A DNA stretch of 64,000 nucleotides from Myxococcota bacterium (lineage in GTDB: Bacteria > Myxococcota > XYA12-FULL-58-9 > JALHOP01), in NCBI GenBank assembly GCA_022842935.1, contig JALHOP010000013.1, positions 62,001 through 126,000 of the forward strand, in the 5' to 3' direction. Of this stretch, positions 17,014 through 24,724 are shown one piece after another. A program made the translations under genes and the position numbers. The notes below the pieces were generated by a model. That model was given only the letters and a program-made list of their open reading frames with translations. It did no database searches and was not told the origin of the DNA. Position 1 is the first letter of the stretch; each line of letters starts with the position of its first letter.

Positions 17014-17081
17014 TCGCGCCCCATCGAGACCCCTCCTGGCCAAAAGCGTAGGCCAGGAGGGGTCTTCGAGCAGGGGCGCGA
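17014..17081. terminator. Large nested inverted repeat, probable transcription terminator
   Basis: The inner stem GACCCCTCCTGGCC (17028-17041) pairs perfectly with GGCCAGGAGGGGTC (17051-17064) around a 9-base loop. Outer arms TCGCGCCCC (17014-17022) and GGGGCGCGA (17073-17081) also pair. It lies 31 bases after the thrombospondin-repeat gene. Only short T runs follow, so an mRNA-end stabiliser is also possible. Confidence 0.6.
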
Positions 17082-17122
17082 AAATGTGAGCTGAAATTCG
17101 CGGCTCGGGCGACATTCTCCTC

Positions 17123-17743
17123 GTGGCCGTCTTACGTGACCAGAAGCACATGAACAGGTGCACTCCGATGGCGACGCGGCCGGTGGCGCTCATGGCGGCG
17201 GTGCGCGATGGCGAGCCCGGCGCAGCGGCCATGCTCTTCGACGCGCTCGCGCCTCGCATCCGGCGCATCATGCGGCGCTCGTGCGGCGCCACGCCCGACC
17301 TCGACGACCTCGTGCAGGACTGCTTCCTCAAGTTGTGGAAGAGCATCGGTAGGTTGCAGGACCCCGAACGGCTCGACGCCTTCGTGTATGCCATCGCGGT
17401 CCACACGGCGCGTTCGGCGCTGCGCAAGCGCTATGTGCGGCGCATTCTCAAGATCGATACCTCGGTGGTCGAGGAAGTGGGTGACGGCGTGGGCGGGATG
17501 GATGGGCGTGAGCGGGCGCGTGACGCCGAAGCGCTACTCGACCGTTTGACTCCGGAGCTTCGTCTCGCGTTCGTTTTGCGTCACGTCGAGGAATTGGACC
17601 TCGCCGAGGGCGCGGCGGCACTCGGGGTGTCGTTGTCGACTTTCAAGCGGCGGCTTGCGAGCGCCGAACAACGAGTCGACATCCTCGCTCGGAGCGCGGC
17701 AGCCGCGCACTCGAGCATTGCTCGCTTGCCGGAGGGCACATGA
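17123..17743 (+). CDS. ECF-type RNA polymerase sigma factor
   Basis: A 206-residue sigma-70-family protein from a GTG start; ATGs at 17150 and 17168 are alternatives. Region 2 spans about 30-100 with DLDDLVQDCFLKLW (the core-binding and -10 recognition part) and AFVYAIAVHTARSALRKRY. Region 4 spans about 135-190 with LTPELRLAFVLRHVEELDLAEGAAALGVSLSTFKRRL, a helix-turn-helix for the -35 element. There is no extra C-terminal sensor domain. The stop overlaps the start of the FecR-like gene (ATGA), so this is a sigma factor with a membrane regulator, as in FecI-FecR systems. No TonB receptor gene lies nearby. Confidence 0.88.
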   Translation: MAVLRDQKHMNRCTPMATRPVALMAAVRDGEPGAAAMLFDALAPRIRRIMRRSCGATPDLDDLVQDCFLKLWKSIGRLQDPERLDAFVYAIAVHTARSALRKRYVRRILKIDTSVVEEVGDGVGGMDGRERARDAEALLDRLTPELRLAFVLRHVEELDLAEGAAALGVSLSTFKRRLASAEQRVDILARSAAAAHSSIARLPEGT

Positions 17744-18711
17744 ACGCGCCACACCTCGACGTGGGCCAGGCCGTGCGCGACTCGACGACCGACGATGTCC
17801 CGCCTCATCGACATCTGGTCCAGCGAAGTCGCTTCCTGAACGCGATCGGTACACCGCGGCGCACGCCTTGGGGGGCAGCTTCCCTTGCAGTGGCGCTGGT
17901 CGTCGTCGCGGTTGCTGGCTGGTTTGTTTGGCGGGACAAACACGAGGCGCTCGAGTTCGAGAGCCAGATCGACGCCACCACCGGTGAAACCCGCTGGTTG
18001 TTCTCCGACGGGAGTCAGGTGCAGCTCGCGCCCGGTGGCGCGGCGACGGTCGTCGCCATGCAGGGCGGGGGAGCGAAGATCGATCTCGCGCGCGGGCGCC
18101 TCGACGTCTACGTCAACCCAGCACCGCACGCCAAATGGGAGGTGCTCGCGGGGCCGCATACAGTGACCGTGACTGGCACCAAGTTCCTGGTGGAGCGCGG
18201 CGCCCAGGAGAGCGATGTGACCGTGGAGGTCACGAATGGTCGCGTCCTCGTCGGTGGTCCCGAGCTCGCAACGCCGGTCGTCCTCGATGAGCCCGGCGAA
18301 CGCTACTCGACGGTCGCTGAGCCTGAGCCCGAGATCATCCGCCAGGCGAGTCGTCCGCCGCCCCCTCGGCGCGAGCCACCCAAACAGCTCGCCTTCGAGG
18401 ACGAGCTGCTCGAAGCGGAGCGGGCGCGACTGGCGGGTGAGAAAGGTCTCGCCGAGGAGATCTTGACGCGGATGCGCGGGCGCTACCCGAACGGTCCCAA
18501 AGGCTCCCAGGTGGCGTTTCGTCTGGGGCGTCTGCTCGAGTACGACAAGCCGGTGAAGGCCGCGGCTTGGTACGCGCGCGTCATGAAAGAGCAGCCCGAA
18601 AGTCCGCTTGCGCGTTCAGCGGCGCAGGCAATCGTCGATAAGCTCTCGGAGACGCCGCAGGCCGAGGTCGCCCGACGCTTTTTGGCCGAGCCCTCCCCAA
18701 GCTCACCGTGA
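17740..18711 (+). CDS. FecR-like membrane regulator (probable anti-sigma factor)
   Basis: A 323-residue protein. The N-terminal about 45 residues are cytoplasmic, one membrane helix lies at about 46-66 (ending WFVWRDKH), and a periplasmic FecR domain follows (about 75-190) with TRWLFSDGSQVQLAPG, LARGRLDVYV and TVTGTKFLVE. The C-terminal part (about 215-320) has helical tetratricopeptide-like repeats (AAWYARVMKEQPESPLA). The start overlaps the sigma factor stop, so the two are translationally coupled and probably regulate each other. FecR-family proteins transmit a periplasmic signal to the sigma factor; the signal here is unknown. Confidence 0.85.
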   Translation: MNAPHLDVGQAVRDSTTDDVPPHRHLVQRSRFLNAIGTPRRTPWGAASLAVALVVVAVAGWFVWRDKHEALEFESQIDATTGETRWLFSDGSQVQLAPGGAATVVAMQGGGAKIDLARGRLDVYVNPAPHAKWEVLAGPHTVTVTGTKFLVERGAQESDVTVEVTNGRVLVGGPELATPVVLDEPGERYSTVAEPEPEIIRQASRPPPPRREPPKQLAFEDELLEAERARLAGEKGLAEEILTRMRGRYPNGPKGSQVAFRLGRLLEYDKPVKAAAWYARVMKEQPESPLARSAAQAIVDKLSETPQAEVARRFLAEPSPSSP

Positions 18712-18720
18712 TCGCCTCGC

Positions 18721-19740
18721 TCAGCGCGTCTCCCCCGTCGACCACATCCCGATGGGCAGAAGTTTGGTCGCGTCGTAGAGCGTGACCCCGGCGCAACGCG
18801 CGTGCTCGGGCGAGTGCCGCGCCGTGGAGGGTGTGCGCTCGGTGTCCTGGCCAACCGCTTCGGCGATGAGCAGGCGCTCACCACCGAGCTCGTCGATGCG
18901 CAGCGTGCGGGTGTCACGCTCGCGCGGTGCGCAGACGCTCCCGAGGGCTGGGGGAGGGTCGCGGGCGAAGCGCTGAGCGGTGGTTAAGTTCGTGCTGCTG
19001 TCCACCTGGGTCGCGGCAAAGGGACGAGCTCGAATGTACGCGAGCGGATCTTGGACCACCGCGGCGATTGTTGGGTCGAGCTCTTCGCGCACGAGCTCCG
19101 CGCCAGTCGTGCCGTCAAAGAACGCCCGGGAGTAGCCCCCGAGTGAGCGCCACTCGACCATCACCTCGCCGCCAGGCGTCCAGCCGACCACCAGAGGCCC
19201 AGTGGCTGCTACGCGCGCGAGCGCGACCTGGTACCGACGCGCACCTCCCTCCTGGGCGTAGACCGTGAGCTTGGGTTCACCGGCGCCCCAGGTGACGAGC
19301 GCCGCTGCTCCATGAGCGAGCTCGAACGAGAGCCGATCGACGTTGGCCTGGACGGGGAAGTCGAGACGGATTGCATCCGGGGTGAACGAGGTGCCTTCGA
19401 ACAATCGCAAACGGGCGCCGCCGGCGACCGCGTCGACGACCGGGAAGGCGAGCGGCTCGCGCGCCGCGATGCCATGGCGCAGCGTGTAGCCGGCCGAGGT
19501 GGCCGTCCAGCGCCCGCTTGTCGACGCGTCGAAGGTGCCGCTGTGTCCCATACGCCCCTGGAAGGCACTCGTCTGATTGCGCTCGGCGTCGCCCATCCAG
19601 GGCTGCGCGCGCAGCTGGGCGGCGCGCCCATTCGCGTCCGGGGTTTCGGCCGCGACTTGGGCGGCGCGCTCCTCACCTCCTTCCCTGTGGCAAGCGACGC
19701 TCCAAACGACCAGCACCATGGTCAACCATCGTCGGCTCAT
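18721..19740 (-). CDS. Putative lipoprotein of unknown function
   Basis: From the ATG at 19740 the product has 339 residues with a short export signal and a candidate lipidation Cys (VVWSVACHR). The mature part is rich in beta-strand-like segments and looks like a propeller or repeat domain (LTVYAQEGGARRYQVALARV, VVGWTPGGEVMVEWRSLGG). I recognise no family. It is convergent with the FecR-like gene (nine bases apart) and divergent from rplA, so the start regions of this gene and of rplA share a 196-bp intergenic region. Confidence 0.7.
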   Translation of the reverse strand: MSRRWLTMVLVVWSVACHREGGEERAAQVAAETPDANGRAAQLRAQPWMGDAERNQTSAFQGRMGHSGTFDASTSGRWTATSAGYTLRHGIAAREPLAFPVVDAVAGGARLRLFEGTSFTPDAIRLDFPVQANVDRLSFELAHGAAALVTWGAGEPKLTVYAQEGGARRYQVALARVAATGPLVVGWTPGGEVMVEWRSLGGYSRAFFDGTTGAELVREELDPTIAAVVQDPLAYIRARPFAATQVDSSTNLTTAQRFARDPPPALGSVCAPRERDTRTLRIDELGGERLLIAEAVGQDTERTPSTARHSPEHARCAGVTLYDATKLLPIGMWSTGETR

Positions 19741-19836
19741 GGCAGCAGCGTCCCGCAACAAGCTCCCGTGACACAAGTCGCGAGGGCTAAAAGGGGGGCG
19801 TCGGGGGAACCCGCTAGGGGCCGCATCAAAACGCCC

Positions 19837-19865
19837 TTGACAAGTTGCCCACCCACCGGCATTAC
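19837..19865 (+). promoter_or_regulatory. Candidate promoter of the rplA-rplJ-rplL operon
   Basis: TTGACA (19837-19842, a full -35 consensus match) is followed after 17 bp by CATTAC (19860-19865), a weak -10. It lies about 70 bases before rplA. An independent promoter is expected, because rplA is separated here from secE-nusG-rplK. Confidence 0.5.
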
Positions 19866-19936
19866 GCCTCGCTCGAAATAGCAGGAGACCCAGTAGGCCT
19901 CACGGTCGAACAGTCGATAGTCACTGCGGAGGATTT

Positions 19937-20644
19937 ATGGCCAAGCCAAGCAAGCGCTTCCGCGCTAACTCTGAGCTCGTCGAGATTCAGAAGCGCTACC
20001 CGATCACCGAAGCGTTCAACATCCTGAAGAAGTTCAAGGTCGCGAAGTTCGACGAGTCCGTCGACGTGGCCATCAAGCTCGGCGTCGATCCGCGACAGTC
20101 GGACCAGATGGTCCGTGGTGTCGTCAACCTCCCGAACGGGACCGGTAAGACGGTACGCGTCCTCGTGTTCGCCAAAGGCGACAAAGAAGCCGAGGCGAAG
20201 GCCGCTGGTGCGGACATCGTTGGCGCCGAGGACCTGGTCGCGAAGATCCAAGGTGGTTGGCTCGACTTCGACAAAGCCATCGCTACCCCCGATATGATGC
20301 CGAAGATCGGTCCCATCGCGAAGATCCTGGGCCCGCGCGGCCTCATGCCGAACCCCAAGGTCGGCACAGTGACCACCGACGTTACCAAGGCGGTCAAGGA
20401 GTCGAAGGCTGGCCGTATCGAGTTCCGCGTCGAGAAGGCCGGTATCGTGCAGGCCCCCATCGGCAAGATGAGCTTCGACGCCAAGGCGCTCGAGGAGAAC
20501 TTCCGCGTCCTCATCGAGCAAGTCATGCGTCAGAAGCCGCCGACCTCGAAGGGCACATACGTCCAGAGCATCACGGTCAGCGCGACCATGAGCCCCGGCA
20601 TCAAGATCGACCCGAGCCAGGTGGAAGTCGCCACCGCGGCCTAA
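19937..20644 (+). CDS. rplA: 50S ribosomal protein L1
   Basis: A 235-residue L1 of normal length. It contains the family signature around [14 protein letters not shown] (about 133-146), the N-terminal [15 protein letters not shown], and the closing segment [21 protein letters not shown]1 forms the mobile stalk at the E site and in many bacteria represses the L11-L1 mRNA. Here rplK and rplA are on separate transcripts, so that feedback could not act on both in one message. GGAGG lies five bases before the ATG. It starts the rplA-rplJ-rplL group. Confidence 0.97.
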   Translation: MAKPSKRFRANSELVEIQKRYPITEAFNILKKFKVAKFDESVDVAIKLGVDPRQSDQMVRGVVNLPNGTGKTVRVLVFAKGDKEAEAKAAGADIVGAEDLVAKIQGGWLDFDKAIATPDMMPKIGPIAKILGPRGLMPNPKVGTVTTDVTKAVKESKAGRIEFRVEKAGIVQAPIGKMSFDAKALEENFRVLIEQVMRQKPPTSKGTYVQSITVSATMSPGIKIDPSQVEVATAA

Positions 20645-20676
20645 ACCGCGATAGCGAACACTTGAAGGATTAAATC

Positions 20677-21201
20677 ATGTTGCGTGCAGAAAAAGAACAG
20701 TCGGTCGATACCCTGAGCAAAGAAGTACAGCGCTCGGCTGCAGTGCTCTTCGTCGACTACACCGGTCTTACGGTCGAGGAGGTCACCAACCTCCGCAAGA
20801 AGTTCCGTGGCCAAGACATCGGCTTCCGCGTGGTCAAGAACACGCTGATGAAGCGCGCCATCGCTGGCACTCCGTACGAGAGCGCGAGCAAGGTCTTGAA
20901 GGGTACGCCGACCGGCGTCGTGATGGGCTTCAAGGACCCGGTGGCCGCCGCCAAGTCGCTCTTCGAGGCGCTCAAGGAGATGCCCGAACATCTCAAGGTG
21001 AAGGGCGGAATCTTCGAGAACAAGGCGATCACGGCGAAAGAGGCCGAAGCCCTCTCGAAGATGCCGAGCCGCGAGGAGATGATCGGTCAGATCCTCGGAA
21101 TGATCATGGGCCCGGGCCGCAAGGTCGTCGGTCAGATCAAGAACCCGGCTGGCCGCGTCGTTGGCGCCATCGAGACCAAAGCAAAAGAAGAGTCGAAGTA
21201 A
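20677..21201 (+). CDS. rplJ: 50S ribosomal protein L10
   Basis: A 174-residue L10, the base of the L7/L12 stalk. Recognisable segments are [22 protein letters not shown] (shown in part), [12 protein letters not shown] and [14 protein letters not shown]. The last about 30 residues form the helix that binds L7/L12 dimers. It lies 32 bases after rplA and 88 bases before rplL. Autogenous control through the L10-L12 complex is known in this operon family. Confidence 0.96.
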   Translation: MLRAEKEQSVDTLSKEVQRSAAVLFVDYTGLTVEEVTNLRKKFRGQDIGFRVVKNTLMKRAIAGTPYESASKVLKGTPTGVVMGFKDPVAAAKSLFEALKEMPEHLKVKGGIFENKAITAKEAEALSKMPSREEMIGQILGMIMGPGRKVVGQIKNPAGRVVGAIETKAKEESK

Positions 21202-21289
21202 TTTTCAAATTCGCAACCTCGTGGTCTTAAGGACTGCGAGCTTGCTCAAGGTGATCGCAAAAGCGGTCATTTTTTCTAGGAGTAGGCAA

Positions 21290-21703
21290 ATGGCAGAAGC
21301 AGCACGTAATTGGAATGCGGACATCAAGGGCCTCGGCGACAAGATCGTTGCCCTGACGCTCCTCCAAGCGAAAGAGCTCGGCGACTACCTCAAGGAAGTT
21401 CATGGCCTCGAGGCGGCGGCGGGTGGTGTGATGATGGCGGCCCCGGCGGCCGGTGGCGCCGGTGGCGCTGCTGCGGCTGAGGAGCCGAGCGCGTTCAACG
21501 TCGTCCTCGCGGACGGCGGTGCGAACAAGATCAACGTCATCAAGGAAGTCCGCGCGGCGACCGGTCTCGGCCTCAAAGAGGCGAAGGACCTGGTTGACGG
21601 CGCTCCGAAGACCGTCAAGGAAGGTCTCGAGAAGAAGGACGCCGAAGAGCTCAAGAAGAAGCTCGAAGCGGCTGGCGCTAAGGTCGAGCTGAAGAGCGCC
21701 TAA
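21290..21703 (+). CDS. rplL: 50S ribosomal protein L7/L12
   Basis: A 137-residue L7/L12. An N-terminal dimerisation domain (about 1-45) is followed by an Ala/Gly-rich hinge (about 47-65) and the C-terminal factor-binding domain with [23 protein letters not shown] (in parts, about 83-105). The ATG at 21290 has an AGGAG ribosome-binding site seven bases upstream; an apparent earlier start at 21161 lies in rplJ and is rejected. In nearly all bacteria rpoB follows within a few hundred bases. Here rpoB begins 24.8 kb downstream. Confidence 0.97.
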   Translation: MAEAARNWNADIKGLGDKIVALTLLQAKELGDYLKEVHGLEAAAGGVMMAAPAAGGAGGAAAAEEPSAFNVVLADGGANKINVIKEVRAATGLGLKEAKDLVDGAPKTVKEGLEKKDAEELKKKLEAAGAKVELKSA

Positions 21704-21706
21704 GCG

Positions 21707-21734
21707 ACTTTCTCTGCTCCGGCAGAGAAGAAAG
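21707..21734 (+). terminator. Imperfect hairpin after rplL
   Basis: ACTTTCTCTGC pairs with GCAGAGAAGAAAGT apart from a 3-base bulge, around a TCCG loop, starting just after the rplL stop. No T run follows, so it may mark an RNA-processing or pause site instead of a full terminator. Confidence 0.35.
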
Positions 21735-21912
21735 TGCTGCTTCGGTTCGGTCTAGGCCAAACGTCTAGTGCCGATCCGCATTCCCGATTGCACGCGGGTA
21801 GCGGTGCGAGGCCAGGGTCAACGCCCTGGGCTTTGCCACTGCCCGCGTGCTTCGGAAGCTCTATCCGACAACCGCCACCGTCGGCGCGACCGTCCCGATC
21901 CAAGGACTGTCG

Positions 21913-22134
21913 CTATTGCACGACGAACACGACCTCGACACGGCGGTTCTTGGCCCGGCCCTCAGCTGTGGAGTTGAGTGCGACGGGATCATCGGACCCA
22001 TGACCAGCTGCCTTGACGCGCGCCGCGTCCAGCTTCTCTTGGTCGGTCAGATACTGAGCGACGACCGTCGCTCGAGCGCTCGACAGCATGAGGTCGGTGG
22101 TGTCGCTTCCAGGTGAGTCCGTCTCGGCCGCCAC
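21913..22134 (-). pseudogene. Remnant of an OmpA-family peptidoglycan-binding domain
   Basis: 73 codons read as the second half of an OmpA C-terminal domain: ETDSPGSDTTDLMLSSARA, then VVAQYLTDQ, then GRAKNRRVEVVFVV near the end. The frame stays open upstream to a stop near 22248, but those residues bear no resemblance to the first half of the domain. The only start is a GTG at 22134 inside the domain. It looks like the 3' end of a lost gene, antisense to the rplL transcript. A truncated but translated product cannot be excluded. Confidence 0.65.
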
Positions 22135-22231
22135 GACGGCGCCGCCGCGAGTGGCATGCGTAGACGCCCCTCTGTTAACTTCCCCGCCAGAAAATGCAGC
22201 AAATTCAAACGCCTCGCGACGTGTGTATTGT

Positions 22232-22289
22232 ATGTGTACAAAAGCCTAGACATGAATTCTCCTTGCGCCGATACATAGAAAGTACACAT
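22232..22289. promoter_or_regulatory. AT-rich inverted repeat upstream of hicA, possible operator
   Basis: ATGTGTAC (22232-22239) and GTACACAT (22282-22289) are exact inverted copies about 42 bp apart, in the most AT-rich stretch of the neighbourhood. HicB antitoxins with ribbon-helix-helix domains repress their own operons by binding such repeats. The assignment to HicB here is inferred from position. Confidence 0.4.
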
Positions 22290-22500
22290 TACGCCTACCT
22301 GGTCGACACGTGAGATTGAGCAGCTACTGAAAGCCGACGGTTGGTCGGTCGTTGAGACCAAAGGGTCACACCAGCAGTGGCAGCACTCGACGAAGTCGGG
22401 TCGCGTGACGCTAGTGACAGGCAAGAGCGACATTCCGACCGGCACCGTGCGGAGCATTTACCGCCAAGCCGGTTGGGAATGGTCGAAGCGCAAGAAGTAA
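22288..22500 (+). CDS. hicA: HicA-family mRNA interferase toxin
   Basis: A 70-residue HicA-like toxin, probably an RNase that cleaves translated mRNA. The sequence shows REIEQLLKADGWSVVETKGS, then the catalytic His in KGSHQQW, then TKSGRVTLVTGKSDIPTGTV and SIYRQAGW, all typical of the double-stranded-RNA-binding-like HicA fold. No ATG, GTG or TTG lies between the in-frame stop at 22276-22278 and the domain. The best-placed start is ATT at 22288, a rare initiation codon, so the toxin may be poorly translated or the start may differ. hicB begins 17 bases after its stop. The toxin-antitoxin order is usual for hicAB. Confidence 0.85.
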   Translation: MTPTWSTREIEQLLKADGWSVVETKGSHQQWQHSTKSGRVTLVTGKSDIPTGTVRSIYRQAGWEWSKRKK

Positions 22501-22517
22501 GAAGCAGGAGTAGCACC

Positions 22518-22913
22518 ATGGAGTACATCGCCTTGATCCGGAAAGAAGACGGCACCGAGCACGGCGTCGACTTTCCCGATTTCCCGGGGTGCGTCACCAG
22601 CGGTGCCACCTTAGCCGAAGCTATGTCGAACGCTCGCGAGGCTCTCGCGCTTCACGTTGAAGGCATGATCACCGACGGTGAAGAAATCCCGCCAGCCAGC
22701 ACGCTCGATGCCGTTATGGCGGACGAATTCAACCGTGACGCGGTGGCTGCGGTTGTACCGCTTCCGCCTCTGAAGTCGAAGTCGATTCGCGTCGATATCA
22801 CCATGGATGAGCGCCTAGTGAAAGCCGTCGACGCCAAGGCCAAGAGTATCGGCAGCAACCGTTCGCGGTTTTTGTCGGACGCTGCCCGCGTGGCCCTCGA
22901 GCGCAACCGTTAG
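22518..22913 (+). CDS. hicB: HicB-family antitoxin with ribbon-helix-helix domain
   Basis: A 131-residue antitoxin. The N-terminal HicB domain (about 1-60) reads MEYIALIRKEDG, GVDFPDFPGCVTSGATLAEA and REALALHVEGM. A linker leads to a C-terminal ribbon-helix-helix DNA-binding segment (about 90-128) with IRVDITMDERLVKAVDAKA and SRFLSDAARVAL. The GCAGGAG ribosome-binding site precedes the ATG. HicB neutralises HicA and usually represses the operon. The pair sits between rplL and the unknown membrane-protein genes. Confidence 0.92.
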   Translation: MEYIALIRKEDGTEHGVDFPDFPGCVTSGATLAEAMSNAREALALHVEGMITDGEEIPPASTLDAVMADEFNRDAVAAVVPLPPLKSKSIRVDITMDERLVKAVDAKAKSIGSNRSRFLSDAARVALERNR

Positions 22914-22948
22914 GTTTAGCCCCATTACTCACACGCGAGCGCTTGGGG

Positions 22949-24724
22949 CTAGTTGGGCTTCGTCGCGACGTTGGTCGTCAGCAACCCGCTTACGAGAGGA
23001 ACGTGGTAGATGGCCATGTCACGCGGCGTCGCACCGCTCGCCTTCAGACGCTCTTCGACCTTGGCGATGAGCTCGTCGCGTTGGGCTTGCGTGCAGACGT
23101 CGAAGTGCGGCCCTAGCTTGATGAACTGCAGCTCGAACGCCTCTTGCAGCGGTGAGAACGAGAAGAACATACGGCGCCCGTATTCAGAGGCGCCCGCTAG
23201 GAAGTCGGCGGCTTTGTCGATCTCGCCGTTCTTGATGGCTGCCTCGGCGTCGATGACGACCTCGTGCAAGAAGCGCTGATGCCAAATGAACGCGTAGCGG
23301 CCACCGAGGATGCGGCCGTCGATGGTCCAGTGACGCAGCAAGTTGTCGAGGACCTCGCGCTCGACCGACGGACCCATGGTGACCTTCTCGAGTCCGCCAT
23401 AGCCGAAGGCACGCGCGATGTTGCCGAAGCGGTCTTGGAAGAATGAGCCTGCCGTGCCCATGGCGATGCCGACGAGGTTGAAGACCACCGCATCCAAGCC
23501 GATCATCCACTGCGGGCCGACCGCTTTCTCGAGGTAGAGCTTGCCGATGCCCGAGGCGGCGCCGACTCCGGCGAATGCGCCGAACGAAATGCCGGTGATC
23601 TTGTTTTCGATGCGCCGGCTGACATCGGTATTGAGTTGGTCTTGGACGATTCGCCACAGCTCTTCCATCGGCAATGGCTTACCGTTTTCGCCGACCCGTT
23701 CGTGGACGATGGCGAGGACTCGCTTGGTGATGCGCCGTAGCTGACGCAGGAGCTGGAAGCGCTGGAACGGATTCTTGCCGGCCATCAGCTTCTCGAAGTG
23801 CTCTTCGAGCGCTTTCTTGATCTCCTCGTCGGAGCCCTCGTCGTTTGCGGCTTGTTCGAGCCCCGGGCGGTCCGCGAGTGAAATCGTCGCGATTTCGCCA
23901 GGGGCCTGCAGCGTGAGAGGGTGGTGAAACTGCTTTTGCGGACTGCGGGTCGTAAGGCCGGTGACAATGGCCTCCGCGTATTCCGAGAGTCCCTGGCGCT
24001 TTCCGCCCGACAGACGCTCTGCCTCGGCGACCACAGCCTTGCGAAATCCCGCGAGCTCCGCTTCCCCAAGCTTGTGGAAGTAGGGGTACAGCTCCATGTA
24101 GATGCGGCCATAGGTGCGCAGGCTCTTGGGCGACTGCTCGAGCCAGATGTGATGGTCGTGGTAGATGCAGCCGGCGAGCCGCCGCGCCGCGCCAGTCAGA
24201 TCGCCAGCCGCGATGCACGAGCGAACGCCAGCGCAGGTGACCTGCAACATGCTTCGATAGAGCTCGAGATTGTCGGACATGCCGCTGACGCGGCCGTTGA
24301 GCTTGTTGCGTTGGTTGCTGACCTCGAACATCGCGGCGAGCGCTTCGGGGTAGATGACCTTCGACTGGTTCGACCCGGCCAGCGCTGAGTCCGCAGGATT
24401 GCCGGGTCCAGTTGCCGCACGGAAAACCCAGGAGCGCACCGGGTTGGTCATAATCTCCTGAAAGCGCGCGCCAGCCGCTTGTGCGGTACCAGTCGCGGTG
24501 TTGACGACCGGTTCGAAGCCGCGCGCGGCCGTCTTCGGCCCCTGATTGAGGAGCCAGCTAGCGAACGCGCCAGCACCGGTGGCGGCGAAGTAGATGCCCG
24601 CCGAAATCAGGTTCGCCTTGCGGGCCGCATCGCGCTTCTTTTCTTCCTCCGTCGGTGGTGGCTTGGGAGGCTCGGGCGGGGCAGGCGGCCCCGCGGCGAT
24701 ACGCCCTTCGAGCTTAACCTGCAT
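22949..24724 (-). CDS. Membrane protein with two copies of an unrecognised helical module
   Basis: A 591-residue protein of no family I recognise. A Pro-rich start (about 10-30) leads to a Gly/Ala-rich membrane segment (about 38-60), then a helical region (about 115-245) ending YPYFHKLG and FRKAVVAEAERL. A helical part (about 290-370) is followed by a Gly-zipper membrane hairpin (about 375-435) and a second helical copy (about 440-570) with DGRILGGRYAF, KLGPHF and AKVEERL. These segments match the single module of the neighbouring protein (DGRFNGGRFAL, VSPHF, FRKAVLDEV). It overlaps the upstream gene by 11 bases, so the two are coexpressed and probably interact. A pore-forming or membrane-scaffold role is possible but unsupported. 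Confidence 0.75.
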   Translation of the reverse strand: MQVKLEGRIAAGPPAPPEPPKPPPTEEEKKRDAARKANLISAGIYFAATGAGAFASWLLNQGPKTAARGFEPVVNTATGTAQAAGARFQEIMTNPVRSWVFRAATGPGNPADSALAGSNQSKVIYPEALAAMFEVSNQRNKLNGRVSGMSDNLELYRSMLQVTCAGVRSCIAAGDLTGAARRLAGCIYHDHHIWLEQSPKSLRTYGRIYMELYPYFHKLGEAELAGFRKAVVAEAERLSGGKRQGLSEYAEAIVTGLTTRSPQKQFHHPLTLQAPGEIATISLADRPGLEQAANDEGSDEEIKKALEEHFEKLMAGKNPFQRFQLLRQLRRITKRVLAIVHERVGENGKPLPMEELWRIVQDQLNTDVSRRIENKITGISFGAFAGVGAASGIGKLYLEKAVGPQWMIGLDAVVFNLVGIAMGTAGSFFQDRFGNIARAFGYGGLEKVTMGPSVEREVLDNLLRHWTIDGRILGGRYAFIWHQRFLHEVVIDAEAAIKNGEIDKAADFLAGASEYGRRMFFSFSPLQEAFELQFIKLGPHFDVCTQAQRDELIAKVEERLKASGATPRDMAIYHVPLVSGLLTTNVATKPN

